Shown: positions 37,378 to 47,500 of the stretch, piece after piece
How the letters are laid out: each line of letters opens with the position of its first letter
Position numbering within the stretch: the first letter of the stretch is position 1
Assembly (NCBI RefSeq): GCF_947500795.1
Contig: NZ_CANMTE010000008.1
Span: forward strand, 41,724 to 105,723
DNA length: 64,000 bases
Reading direction: 5' to 3'
From: an uncultured Gelidibacter sp.
Lineage (GTDB): Bacteria; Bacteroidota; Bacteroidia; Flavobacteriales; Flavobacteriaceae
Made by a program: the position numbers and the translations under genes
Notes under the pieces: generated by a model
The model's input: the letters and a program-made list of their open reading frames with translations, nothing else
Database searches by the model: none
What the model was told of the DNA's origin: nothing

Positions 37378-38022
37378 TTAGCGTTCGCCTATCATCTTTA
37401 AAAGTTCAGACATAGTATTAAAGGTTCGTGTAGCCTGCCCTTTTAGTTCATTATGATAGTCATGTGCTGTATATCCAAACACGTCAAAGCCACCATTTTT
37501 GGCAGCAGTTACGCCTGTTAAGCTATCTTCAATTACCACACATTCGTCCGGTTGAAACCCCATAGTTTCCGCAGCCCATAAAAACACACCCGGATCAGGT
37601 TTCCATCTTTTTATGGTGAAGCAACTAAAAATACGGTCTTCAAAATGTGGCAGTAACCCGGTGAGCTCCAAATTCAATCTGATTTTATTTTCTGGTCCAC
37701 TAGACGCTACACAAAAAGGAAGTGTCAATTGCTCCAAAACTTCAGTAACACCCTCTACTGGTTTAATATTATTTTTGAACGATTCAAAACTGCGCGTTCT
37801 GAAATTTGGAATAAAATCATCAGGCAACCGTTCGGGAATTAAGTCTGCAATTAGTTCCAGACACCGGTGAATGGAAGCACCTTTAAAGTTTTTAAGGGCA
37901 TATTCCAAATTGATATTGGCTCCCAGTTCATTTGCCATATCTACCATAACTTGGTTGGCAATAGACTCACTATCTACCAATACGCCATCGCAATCAAAAA
38001 TAACACACTTATATTGGGACAT
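37378..38022 (-). CDS. HAD-superfamily hydrolase (beta-phosphoglucomutase-like)
   Basis: A 214-residue haloacid dehalogenase-like enzyme. Motif I FDCDGVLVDSE is at residues 9-19, motif II is in CVASSGPENKI, and motifs III/IV are in KRWKPDPGVFLWAAETMGF and VVIEDSLTGVTAAKNGG. A helical cap lies between motifs I and II. It acts on a phosphorylated metabolite, perhaps a sugar phosphate. It is the last gene of an M28-SDR-HAD run; the SDR stop lies 2 nt upstream. Confidence 0.88.
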   Translation of the reverse strand: MSQYKCVIFDCDGVLVDSESIANQVMVDMANELGANINLEYALKNFKGASIHRCLELIADLIPERLPDDFIPNFRTRSFESFKNNIKPVEGVTEVLEQLTLPFCVASSGPENKIRLNLELTGLLPHFEDRIFSCFTIKRWKPDPGVFLWAAETMGFQPDECVVIEDSLTGVTAAKNGGFDVFGYTAHDYHNELKGQATRTFNTMSELLKMIGER

Positions 38023-38024
38023 TT

Positions 38025-38708
38025 CTAAGGTGTAGAATTTGAAACTTGAAGCAACTTCCCATTAAAAAACTTTTGTCCTTTTAATGAAAAATCAACAATA
38101 TAATCGGCTATTTCTTCTGGTGTGATTGGTGCTTTATATCCAGGAAAAGCTTCTTCCAACATTTCGGTTTGAACCGCTCCTAATGCTAACACATTAAACG
38201 AAATACCAGAATCTTTATATTCTTCGGCAAGCAATTCCGTTAAGGTAATCACCGCTGCTTTACTAGAACTATATGCCGCAAGCCCAGCAAACTTCATACT
38301 TCCTTGAACACCACCCATTGAACTCATGGTTACAACATGACTGTTTTTAATCATATAAGGAATTAAAAGTCGTGTCAATTCAGCCATTCCAAATACGTTG
38401 GTACGGTACACCTCTTCAAAATCGCTGACCGTGGTTTTTGCAAAAGGCTTATTTAACACCAATCCGGCATTATTGATTAACACGTCCACATGTTTCCAAT
38501 GTTCAGAAATATGATTTTCCACTTTCTGATAGGCTTCAGCGTCGCCTAAATCAAAACAAAAAGCAGTTACATTTTTCAATTTCAAGGCTTTTACAGGAAT
38601 ATCATTTCTAGACAATGCCAAAACTTGATGTCCTTGCTTTGCGAATAATTTCACCAATTCGAAACCTATGCCTCTACTTGTACCTGTAATAACGATATGC
38701 TTACTCAT
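38025..38708 (-). CDS. short-chain dehydrogenase/reductase
   Basis: A 227-residue SDR with TGTSRGIGFE at residues 8-17, NNAG, SSMGG and the catalytic YSSSKAAV. Substrate unknown. Its start overlaps the M28 peptidase stop by 8 nt, and the HAD gene follows after 2 nt, so all three are one translational unit. Confidence 0.88.
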   Translation of the reverse strand: MSKHIVITGTSRGIGFELVKLFAKQGHQVLALSRNDIPVKALKLKNVTAFCFDLGDAEAYQKVENHISEHWKHVDVLINNAGLVLNKPFAKTTVSDFEEVYRTNVFGMAELTRLLIPYMIKNSHVVTMSSMGGVQGSMKFAGLAAYSSSKAAVITLTELLAEEYKDSGISFNVLALGAVQTEMLEEAFPGYKAPITPEEIADYIVDFSLKGQKFFNGKLLQVSNSTP

Positions 38709-39699
38709 TCATTTTAATTTCTGGGGTTGTTGTATTGCTCATGGTTTCAAAGGCAGGAATTAACCTGTTTACCAAATCGGCCATAAATTCATAATCCATT
38801 TTGTCGGCTTCATCACCAACTTTATGGTAATGGTCAAAATTAGTAAAATCGAAGGTAGAAATAGCATGTGCGGGCTTGTTAAAAGCTTTAAAAAATGAAT
38901 AATTATCAGAGCGATAAAACAACTGGAATTCTTTGGCTTTTGGCAACAATCCTAATAAGTTATAATCTACGTATGCATTCATCTTCGGTGCCATATTAGA
39001 TAGATCATACCCAGTAAAATAGGCCATATATGCTTTATCAACCATTGGGATTCCAATCATTTCAAAATTAATCATGGTATAAAGATTAATATTCTGTTCT
39101 TTTAATCGTGCTGCCAAATGCTTAGACCCTAATAAGCCCATTTCTTCGCCAGAATATAGTGTAAAAAGTATGCTGCGCTTATTATTCTTCTTAGTCGCGA
39201 AGTATCGCGCCATGGCTAAAACAGCCGCAACACCCGTAGCATCATCATTTGCACCATTGGCAATCGAGTCCCCTTCTACGGCTTTTATAATACCAACATG
39301 GTCATAATGCGCACCAAGAATAATAATTTCATCTTTCAAAACTGGATCGCTGCCTTCAATGAAGCCCACAACATTGTAAGCATCTAAACCCTTTGCCTTA
39401 TAATGATCGCGATAGGTTTCAAAATACGGTTTCACATTATAAGACTTTAATTTGTTCTCAATATAAGTGGCGGCTTTTTCAATGCCTTCTGAACCTGTTG
39501 CGCGACCTTCCAATTCGTCAGACGCCAAATAGTAGACGCTTTCTTTAAGTTCATCACTAGTGACAAAATCTAAGGACTTTGCCATTGCTGTATGTTCAAC
39601 AACTGCAAGATCTTTAATACCGGAGTTAGGAGATTCCTGAATTTTGCTTTTACAGGACAGGCATACTAAAAGGACACCAAAAAAGAGACTATTTTTCAT
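38701..39699 (-). CDS. M28-family zinc aminopeptidase (lipoprotein)
   Basis: A 332-residue M28 peptidase with a lipoprotein signal (FGVLLVCLSC, lipid Cys16). Zinc and catalytic residues are in LGAHYDHVG, NGANDDATGVAAVL, YSGEEMGLLGSK, INFEMIG and FDHYHKVGDEADKM. It would cleave N-terminal residues from peptides at the periplasmic face or outer membrane. It is first in a unit with an SDR and an HAD hydrolase. Confidence 0.9.
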   Translation of the reverse strand: MKNSLFFGVLLVCLSCKSKIQESPNSGIKDLAVVEHTAMAKSLDFVTSDELKESVYYLASDELEGRATGSEGIEKAATYIENKLKSYNVKPYFETYRDHYKAKGLDAYNVVGFIEGSDPVLKDEIIILGAHYDHVGIIKAVEGDSIANGANDDATGVAAVLAMARYFATKKNNKRSILFTLYSGEEMGLLGSKHLAARLKEQNINLYTMINFEMIGIPMVDKAYMAYFTGYDLSNMAPKMNAYVDYNLLGLLPKAKEFQLFYRSDNYSFFKAFNKPAHAISTFDFTNFDHYHKVGDEADKMDYEFMADLVNRLIPAFETMSNTTTPEIKMNE

Positions 39700-39726
39700 A
39701 CGATTTTTATATTTGATTGAAAGGTA

Positions 39727-39761
39727 AAAAAAATCCTGCTTCTTACATAGAAACAGGATTT
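39727..39761 (-). terminator. terminator after pdhA-pdhC
   Basis: Arms at 39731-39743 and 39749-39761 form a 13-bp stem (one G-U pair) with a 5-nt loop, followed on the minus strand by a run of T. It ends the pyruvate dehydrogenase transcript before the M28 gene. Confidence 0.85.
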
Positions 39762-39802
39762 TACTTTTGTTATATCAATCCCTGCTTGGGGATGGTTTTG
39801 GA

Positions 39803-41470
39803 TTATACCAACATCGTTACCGGATTTTCAATAAACCCTCTTAAGGTTTGAAGGAATTCCGCTCCAGTTGCACCATCAACCGTTCTGTGGTCACATGCTA
39901 ATGAAAGTTTCATGGTATGGCCAACAACGATTTGTCCATTTTTTACCACAGGCTTCTCAATAATAGCGCCTACAGATAAAATTGCAGAGTTTGGCTGGTT
40001 AATGATTGATGTAAAACTTTCGATACCAAACATTCCTAAGTTAGAAACTGTAAACGTACTACCTTCCATTTCTTGAGGTGTCAATTTCTTGTTTCTTGAA
40101 CGTTTTGCGAAATCTTTAACAGCCGCTCCAATTTGAGGTAAACTTTGCTCATTAGCAAACTTAACAACCGGCACCACCAATCCGTCTTCAACAGCCACTG
40201 CTACACCAATATGTACGTGATTGTTTAAGCGCATTTTATCAGCAAACCATTGCGAATTTACTTGAGGATGTAATTTCAATGCCAAGGCACATGCCTTAAC
40301 AATCATATCATTGTATGAAATTTTTGTATCTGGAATAGAATTAAATTGCTCTCTAAAAGCAATCGCATTGGTCATATCCAACTCTACGTTCAAATAGTAA
40401 TGTGGCGCAGTAAATTTAGATTCAGCCAAACGTTTTGCAATCACTTTACGCATTTGCGAGTTCGGTTTCTCATCAAAATCTTCTTGTCCAGTAGGTACAA
40501 ATTTACCAGCAGTTGCAGGTGAACTTGCGCCAGGAGTAAAGTTTTCAATATCACGCTTAATCACACGACCGTTTTCTCCCGATCCTTTTACTTCCGCTAA
40601 GTTGATTCCTTTTTCTTCCGCTATTTTTTTAGCTAATGGAGATACAAAAATACGACTCGTATCTGAGCTTGAAGATGCTGTAGAAACAGACGATTCTTTC
40701 TTTTCTTCTTTTGCAGGCGCACTTACTACTTCTTTCTTAGGAGCGTCTGCAGACTCAGCCTTTTTAGGAGCTTCCTCTTTTTTCTCAGAACCTTCTGATT
40801 TGAAATTCTTCGCAATTGCTTTCCCATCCGTTCCTTCAGGGCCGATAATCGCTAATAAAGAATCAACTTTTGCTGATTCGCCTTCTTGCAATCCAATATA
40901 AAGTAGGGTTCCAGATTGGAAGGATTCAAATTCCATCGTTGCTTTATCCGTTTCGATTTCAGCAAGGATATCTCCTTCTTCAACTTTATCGCCTTCTTTT
41001 TTAAGCCAAGTTGCTACAGTTCCTTCTTCCATGGTATCACTCAAACGTGGCATGGTAACAACTGTAACGCCTTCTGGCAATTCATTAGAAGTTTCTTCTT
41101 TTAGAGTTTCTTCCTTAGGAGTTTCTTCTTTATCAGAATCAGATGATTCAGCCTCAGCAGGTGCTTCAGCTTCTGATGTTTCTTCTTTTTTATCTGAACC
41201 ACCACCATTAATCAAAGCAGAAATGTCTTCACCTTCTTCTCCAATAATAGCTAATAATTCATCTACTTTGGTAGTTTCACCTTCTTGAATACCAATATAT
41301 AGCAATGTACCTTCATGAAAAGATTCAAACTCCATTGTGGCTTTATCGGTTTCAATTTCAGCCAAAATATCGCCTTCCTCTATCTTATCTCCAACTTTTT
41401 TTAACCACGTTGCCACGGTTCCTTCTTCCATGGTATCACTTAAACGTGGCATATTTATTACTTCTGCCAT
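39803..41470 (-). CDS. pdhC: pyruvate dehydrogenase E2, dihydrolipoamide acetyltransferase
   Basis: The 555-residue E2 core of the pyruvate dehydrogenase complex moves acetyl groups from lipoamide to CoA. There are two lipoyl domains (about 1-77 and 137-213), each with the lipoylated lysine in ETDKATMEFES. They are joined by Glu/Ala/Ser-rich linkers to a subunit-binding domain (FVSPLAKKIAEEKGINLAEV, about 270-310) and a catalytic domain (about 330-555) with HRTVDGATGAEF. The two lipoyl domains are nearly identical, a recent duplication. It starts 3 nt after the pdhA stop. Confidence 0.96.
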   Translation of the reverse strand: MAEVINMPRLSDTMEEGTVATWLKKVGDKIEEGDILAEIETDKATMEFESFHEGTLLYIGIQEGETTKVDELLAIIGEEGEDISALINGGGSDKKEETSEAEAPAEAESSDSDKEETPKEETLKEETSNELPEGVTVVTMPRLSDTMEEGTVATWLKKEGDKVEEGDILAEIETDKATMEFESFQSGTLLYIGLQEGESAKVDSLLAIIGPEGTDGKAIAKNFKSEGSEKKEEAPKKAESADAPKKEVVSAPAKEEKKESSVSTASSSSDTSRIFVSPLAKKIAEEKGINLAEVKGSGENGRVIKRDIENFTPGASSPATAGKFVPTGQEDFDEKPNSQMRKVIAKRLAESKFTAPHYYLNVELDMTNAIAFREQFNSIPDTKISYNDMIVKACALALKLHPQVNSQWFADKMRLNNHVHIGVAVAVEDGLVVPVVKFANEQSLPQIGAAVKDFAKRSRNKKLTPQEMEGSTFTVSNLGMFGIESFTSIINQPNSAILSVGAIIEKPVVKNGQIVVGHTMKLSLACDHRTVDGATGAEFLQTLRGFIENPVTMLV

Positions 41471-41473
41471 AGC

Positions 41474-42472
41474 TTATATTTTGTGTTGTATAAATGGATA
41501 ATCTTGTTGGTCATAAACCACATCATACATAACGTTCTTATCTGGATAAGGAGATTCGTCAGCGAATTTTTCACATTCCGCAACAAGTTCCTTAACGCGT
41601 TTATCGATTACCTTAAGATCTTCTTCAGTAGCGTATTTTTCTTCAAGAATAATATCTTTTACCTGAGTGATAGGATCTATTTTTTGATACTCAGCAACCT
41701 CATCTTTAGTTCTATAATGTTGCGCATCACTCATTGAGTGACCTCTGTATCGGTATGTTTTTAACTCTAAGAATGTAGGTCCATCTCCACGTCTTGCACG
41801 TTGAATAGCTTCATCAAAAGCTTCAGCAACTTTTACAGGATTCATTCCGTCTACTGGTCCGCAAGGCATTTCATACCCTAAACCAAGTTTCCAAATATCT
41901 GTATGGTTTGCCGTACGAGCTACTGAAGTTCCCATAGCATATCCGTTGTTTTCACAAACAAATACTACAGGTAGTTTCCACAACATGGCCAAATTGAATG
42001 CTTCATGCAAAGAACCTTGACGTGCGGCACCATCACCAAAACAACAAAGTGTCACAGCATCACTACCGTTATATTTGTCGCCAAAAGCAAGACCAGCACC
42101 TAAAGGAATCTGACCTCCTACAATTCCGTGACCACCATAAAAACGATGCTCTTTAGAAAAAATATGCATTGAACCACCAAGACCTTGGGAAGTTCCCGTA
42201 GCCTTACCATATAATTCAGCCATAACACGCTTAGGATCTTCTCCCATACCAATAGGTTGCACGTGATTACGATAAGCGGTAATCATCTTATCTTTAGTCA
42301 GGTCCATGGCGTGCAAAGCACCTGCCAATATAGCTTCCTGTCCATTATACAAGTGAAGAAAACCTCTTACTTTTTGTTGAATATACACTGCAGCAAGTTT
42401 GTCTTCAAACTTTCTCCAGAACAACATGTCTTCATACCATTTGAGGTAAACCTCTTTTGTTATTTTTTGCAT
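41474..42472 (-). CDS. pdhA: pyruvate dehydrogenase E1 component, alpha subunit
   Basis: A 332-residue E1 alpha that decarboxylates pyruvate with thiamin diphosphate. The ThDP motif runs from GDGAARQGSLHEAFNLAML to CENNGYAMGTS; the phosphorylation-loop-like YRYRGHSMSDAQHYRT is also present. The beta subunit gene is not adjacent and must lie elsewhere. It is first in the pdhA-pdhC pair, with a candidate -7 box at 42610-42617. Confidence 0.96.
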   Translation of the reverse strand: MQKITKEVYLKWYEDMLFWRKFEDKLAAVYIQQKVRGFLHLYNGQEAILAGALHAMDLTKDKMITAYRNHVQPIGMGEDPKRVMAELYGKATGTSQGLGGSMHIFSKEHRFYGGHGIVGGQIPLGAGLAFGDKYNGSDAVTLCCFGDGAARQGSLHEAFNLAMLWKLPVVFVCENNGYAMGTSVARTANHTDIWKLGLGYEMPCGPVDGMNPVKVAEAFDEAIQRARRGDGPTFLELKTYRYRGHSMSDAQHYRTKDEVAEYQKIDPITQVKDIILEEKYATEEDLKVIDKRVKELVAECEKFADESPYPDKNVMYDVVYDQQDYPFIQHKI

Positions 42473-42609
42473 TCGAAATAATTTCTAAAAAATTAAATAC
42501 ATCATTAAGTTTAGAGAACCGTTCATCCCAACTCGCGTGGAAATAGTCCAGCTCTCCATTTTTGGTTCGTTTTCAAACTCGCAAAAATTGTTCGTCACTA
42601 AACGATTAA

Positions 42610-42617
42610 CAAAAGTA
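42610..42617 (-). promoter_or_regulatory. promoter -7 box for pdhA-pdhC
   Basis: On the minus strand TACTTTTG matches TAnnTTTG exactly. It lies about 138 nt upstream of pdhA, leaving a long untranslated leader. The expected -33 position has T-rich sequence but no TTG. Confidence 0.45.
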
Positions 42618-42670
42618 ACACTTTAAGCAGTAATGAAAAAACTGAAAATCGTAAAAATTATACGAAAACG

Positions 42671-43153
42671 TTATAGAACGGATTTATCAAAGACCAATGG
42701 CAACAGATTTGCCAAAGAATGGGATTTTACCACCTTTCCCTTCTCTCCCATAAAATAGAGTTCGATAGGTTGGTTTTGTTTTACTTCATATTCTGCAATA
42801 GACTGACGGCAGGCGCCACAAGGGGGAATTGGAGCATCAGTAACCTTATTTTTTGACCCAGCTATGATAGCCATTCTTACCATAGCAACCCCAGGATATT
42901 GTGCACCAGCATAAAAAATTGCAGTTCGCTCTGCACATAAGCCAGATGGATAAGATGCATTTTCTTGATTACTGCCCGTTATAATTTCATTATTTTCTAG
43001 AAGAATGGCAGCGCCAACACTAAAGTTTGAGTATGGTGAATATGATTTGTCCCGTGCTTCCATCGCTTTTTCCATTAACGAAATTACATCCTTTGGAAGT
43101 TCGTCTAAACTATCATAAACAGTAAGTAGGGATTCAATTTTAATTTCCTTCAT
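42671..43153 (-). CDS. cdd: cytidine deaminase
   Basis: A 160-residue zinc deaminase of pyrimidine salvage. Motifs are YSNFSVGAAILLENNEII, the catalytic CAERTAIFYAGA and zinc-binding PPCGACRQSIAEY. The ATG at 43153 gives the usual N-terminus; the frame is open further upstream without a credible start. A strong terminator lies between porV and cdd, so cdd is probably expressed separately. Confidence 0.95.
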   Translation of the reverse strand: MKEIKIESLLTVYDSLDELPKDVISLMEKAMEARDKSYSPYSNFSVGAAILLENNEIITGSNQENASYPSGLCAERTAIFYAGAQYPGVAMVRMAIIAGSKNKVTDAPIPPCGACRQSIAEYEVKQNQPIELYFMGEKGKVVKSHSLANLLPLVFDKSVL

Positions 43154-43195
43154 AGGTTTTATATCTATTCTTAAAAATACGACACTTATTGAGAC

Positions 43196-43230
43196 AAAAA
43201 AACTATTGTTTTTAAATAACAATAGTTTTT
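43196..43230 (-). terminator. terminator after porV
   Basis: A perfect 13-bp stem (43198-43210 with 43218-43230) and a 7-nt loop are followed on the minus strand by T residues. It ends the porU-porV transcript. Confidence 0.88.
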
Positions 43231-43257
43231 CTGTAATCTTAAATCTATTTGATACTA

Positions 43258-44460
43258 CTAGAATTCACTGTACTGCCTGTCGCCAAAATTAAATGTCAAC
43301 GAAAAACGCAAGGTGTTTTCTAATGGACTTTGAATTTTTGAAGCTGAGAACAAATAGGACATATCAATATTAATGGTTGTGTATTTGAATCCTGCACCTA
43401 AAGCAAAAAACTTACGTGCGCCTTTATCTTCACTTTCATTAAAATAACCCGCTCTAAAAGCAAATGAATCTTGGTATTTATATTCCGCACCTAATGCCCA
43501 TGTAAATTCTTTCATTTCTTCACTAAATCCATCTGGTGCATCACCAAAAGATTGGAAAACACCGGTGAGGAATCCAACATCTTGAGATTTCCCCTTAACG
43601 ATAAACGTAGGCTCATCGCCATCTTGTCTTCCGTTACCATTAGTATCCTCATAACCGATAATTGGTGGTGTTGGCACCAATAATTTAGTAACCTCAGCTG
43701 TTAATGCCAAAGTATTGTATTCATCAAAAATAAAATCGAATCCACCACCAAGTCTCATATTGGTTGGTAAAAAGTTTTCACGTCCACCATCATCATATTT
43801 AATTTTCGGACCTAAATTTTGAATTGCGAATCCTAAACGGGTTCTTCCGTTGAAATCGCCATAAGCTTGTTCTTCACTTTGATAGTATCCAGAAATATCA
43901 ACAGCAACTGAACTTGCGGCGCTAGCCGAATTATCTAAGGCTTGAATCTTTAAATCCGAACGCAAATAACGCAATCCGACCGCCATAGAAAACTGATTTG
44001 ACAATCTCAAGGCGTAAGAAGCATCAATAGTCAATTCGTTTGGTTTTGCAATAAGTGCTTCAGAAAATTCATCCTGAACCAATTCAATTTCCCCTAAACT
44101 AAAGTATTTGAAACTTGCAGCGAACGCACTTCTTTCATTAATTCTATTGAAATAAGTGACATTTCCTAAGAAAATATCATTTACCAATTTGCTCAAATAA
44201 GGCGTATAACTCACACCAATTCCAGATTTTGCTTCAGAAAACGCATATTTAGATTGATTCCACTGTTGGGAATAAGCATCTACAGAAGTAGCAACTCCAA
44301 CATCTCCCATACCAGCGGCTCGCGCGTCAGAAGCAATTAACAAAAACGGAGTTCCTGTTGTAATAACACGACTCCCATTAGGTTGAATGATGATCGTTTC
44401 TTGTGCTGAAGAAAAATTATAAACGGTTAACGTGATAAGTATAAGTACGTATTTTTTCAT
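43258..44460 (-). CDS. porV: type IX secretion outer membrane protein PorV
   Basis: A 400-residue outer membrane barrel of the FadL-like PorV/LptO family. It has a signal peptide (LILITLTVYNFSSAQ) and then GTPFLLIASDARAAGMGDVGVATSVDAYSQQWNQSKYAF, the hallmark PorV start. PorV shuttles type IX cargo and forms the attachment complex with PorU. It lies directly after porU, as in other Flavobacteriaceae. A possible internal -7 box (TATATTTG) is at 44514-44507. Confidence 0.95.
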   Translation of the reverse strand: MKKYVLILITLTVYNFSSAQETIIIQPNGSRVITTGTPFLLIASDARAAGMGDVGVATSVDAYSQQWNQSKYAFSEAKSGIGVSYTPYLSKLVNDIFLGNVTYFNRINERSAFAASFKYFSLGEIELVQDEFSEALIAKPNELTIDASYALRLSNQFSMAVGLRYLRSDLKIQALDNSASAASSVAVDISGYYQSEEQAYGDFNGRTRLGFAIQNLGPKIKYDDGGRENFLPTNMRLGGGFDFIFDEYNTLALTAEVTKLLVPTPPIIGYEDTNGNGRQDGDEPTFIVKGKSQDVGFLTGVFQSFGDAPDGFSEEMKEFTWALGAEYKYQDSFAFRAGYFNESEDKGARKFFALGAGFKYTTINIDMSYLFSASKIQSPLENTLRFSLTFNFGDRQYSEF

Positions 44461-44506
44461 ATGATTTTAAGTATTACTGCAAGAGCTTTCTGACCTCAGT
44501 ATTTAA

Positions 44507-44514
44507 CAAATATA
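44507..44514 (-). promoter_or_regulatory. possible internal promoter -7 box for porV
   Basis: On the minus strand TATATTTG matches TAnnTTTG in the 72-bp gap between porU and porV, 46 nt before the porV start. The surroundings are very A+T-rich, so a chance match is possible. Confidence 0.3.
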
Positions 44515-44532
44515 AATTATTATTATAGATTA

Positions 44533-47500
44533 TTATAATATGACAAGTTTTTGAATCTTCTCAACTTGCTTATTTAATTGACTCGAACGTACTTTAAGCT
44601 TGTAAACGTAAACGCCTTTTCCAATTTTATCTCCAAAGTCATCACTACCATCCCATACAATATCCCTGGACAGGGACGAAGCGCCTTCATTACAGCATCC
44701 ACCGGCATTTGTCTGCGCATTTATGGTTTTCACTAACTTACCTGAGACGGTGAATATCTGTATAGAAACGTCTAAAGGTTGCGAACTATTGTGGTTGAAC
44801 CAAAATTCTGTGTAATTTATAAAGGGATTTGGGTAATTTAGAACGTTTTCAATTTGTAATTCCTGATCTTTATCGTGTACCACAAACTGAATTTCAGCAC
44901 TGCTGGAGTTATTGTAGACATCCCAAGCTTTCAGCGTTAGGGTGTGAAGTCCGGGTTCAAGATCGCGAAATCCATACGTCACTTCACCTTTTGTATAGTC
45001 GTCTACTTGCGCTTTGTAGTAATCATTCAGCACAAAAGGATTAGTTTCATCACCATCAATTATGGCCACAATATCATGACCAATGCCACTAGCGGTATTA
45101 ATACCATTACGATCTTCCAATTTGGCTGAAAGTGTTGGCGCTTCATTGGTAATTCCTCCTGACACAAAATTTTCATCATTCATATAGAGTTTAACGATTG
45201 GTCCCGTATTATCAATCTCTGCATTTTTATTGATGCCGCCAACCAAAATATCAAAATTGGCTCCTGCCTGATCTTGTACAGGACCTTCTGTTTGGGCATA
45301 AAAACTCACTTTCCCTTTCCCTACAGGCACACCAATATCTCTAGGCACCACAAATTCAAAATCAAAATGGCCATTGGTGACGGTTGCTTGACCAATAAAT
45401 ATTTTTTCGCCCAAGGTGGTAAAATCCATTTGAATCTTTTGTCCGTTCTGAGCCACATTATTATTCCCCAATGTTTTGCGCTGTATTTCTTTATCGAAAA
45501 TTGTTGGGGTAAGCACACCATTGTAATTGGACATCACATTCCCGGCAGGATCAAGAACCTCACCAGACATTTTGATTTTGCTCAATGCTTTTAAAGTATC
45601 ATTAGTTTGTCCTAAAGGCTTATCGTTGATTTTTGTCAGCTGAATGTTTGGTTTCGCGATGGCAAGTTTCATAGCCGGATCTCCTATAAAAAACACCAAT
45701 CGTCTTTGTTGTATCCCGGATATCGCGGGGTCATTTTTAGTGAGACGCAAGGCTTCGGCCATTGAAGGTTGCTGGTTCGGCCCAAATCCGAACAGGTACT
45801 TTTCTAATTTGACATTAAAAGTAACGCCCACATTTACAAAAATTTGACGTGTTGTTGTAATCAAACTAATGGCCCCTCCATTTGTATTCCAATAGGTATA
45901 TTCTCCTGCCGTTGGGCGATAAGGATTATCAAACCGCGTATATTCACATGTTACCGTCACAAAACAATGAAACTTGCAGAAATTGCTGATTTCCTGCGAA
46001 TCATTTTTATCGAAAATGCGCTCAGATGCTAATCCGTCTTCACCTCCATGTCCAAAATAATTCACCACTAAAGCGCCTACTTCAATAGCATCTTTCACCG
46101 ACTTGTTAACGTCAGGATAACGCTCCCCACTTGCTGAAGCTTGTTGCTGATAAGCATCGGAATGAATTTTAACCACGTTCAAAAATGGTTTTTCAGCTGT
46201 AATCGTATTTCCTATCTCATCAGTAGTTTCCTGTAACACACGTTCCCATGCCACATCAACATCGTCAGACAGGACAATAACATTATTTCTCCAACTGCCG
46301 TAAGACGCATCTTTATAATACAACGCAATTTTATCGACCATTTCCTTGGCGCGCTGCGGCGTTTCAACTAAAATTCGGCCTACAGCAATATCAAGTTTGT
46401 TTGATGATTCCATATCGCCCTCATTACTATCCATCATCCCAAAAAAATCATCAGACACAAAAGCATTTGTCAAACTAAAACTATCTAAGGAATGCCAGGA
46501 TGGAACGATGTTGGTGTTGTTCGGAATTCTATCCTTATAATCAAAAGAAGCATCACCAAACAGGCATAAATATTTCAATCTTTTATCAGAGCTGCTTGCG
46601 TTATGATAAACGTAACGAACGAGATTTCTAATGGCCGCAATGTCTTGATTGCCGGAACTAAACTCCGTATAAATCTCATTTAAAGTGACCACCTTTACAT
46701 TGAGATTATTCTGTTCTCTATTGATTTGTGCCAAACGTTCAGCTTGAGACAGCAAATTATTTGGTGTAATAATAAGATAGTCCACATCCTTAAACTGACC
46801 TTGATCATCCTTAAAAATGTTGCCTTTAATATTCTGATTGTTCACATTGCTTTTTCCATCCCGTAATGGTTCATAATAATCAGAAGGCGTTAAGGCTAAA
46901 TAGGTTTTGGCTATTCCGGAAACCGACTTGAAATTCAATGTCGAGTTCTTATCAGTATTAACCACACTGGTCACATTATATTTATCGGTAATATCCCAAA
47001 TTTCAGAAACCGCAGCAGCATTGCCCATAGAATATGCGACAATCCCTGGTTCGCTTGCCACTTTCCTGTTTCTAAATGTGAATTGCTTGCCTGAAAAAGC
47101 CAATCCTCGTGTAGCTTCAATGGAGATATAATCTAAATAAGCATGAGCGGTTGGGTTACCTGAATTATTATAAGTCAGTTTAACATTGACGTCGGGCGAC
47201 GTTAAGTTGACATTACTATTGAAAAATTTACCATCCGCCAAAACAGGCATACCAATTGGGGCAAATGAAAGATTAGAAACGACGTTTTCATTAATCTTTA
47301 CTTCCATATATGTAGGCACGTCAGAAGTGGAAGCCGCATAAACTCTTACATGCGCAGGCTCTGAAGTGACAAGATTTGGAAAACTAAATTTGAATTCCTT
47401 TTGATGTTCTATGTCAAACCGATCTCCGAACCAACGTCTGCCAACACGTACAACATTAACCTCATCAACTTCATGAAACTGATAATCCTGAAAGGTATTT

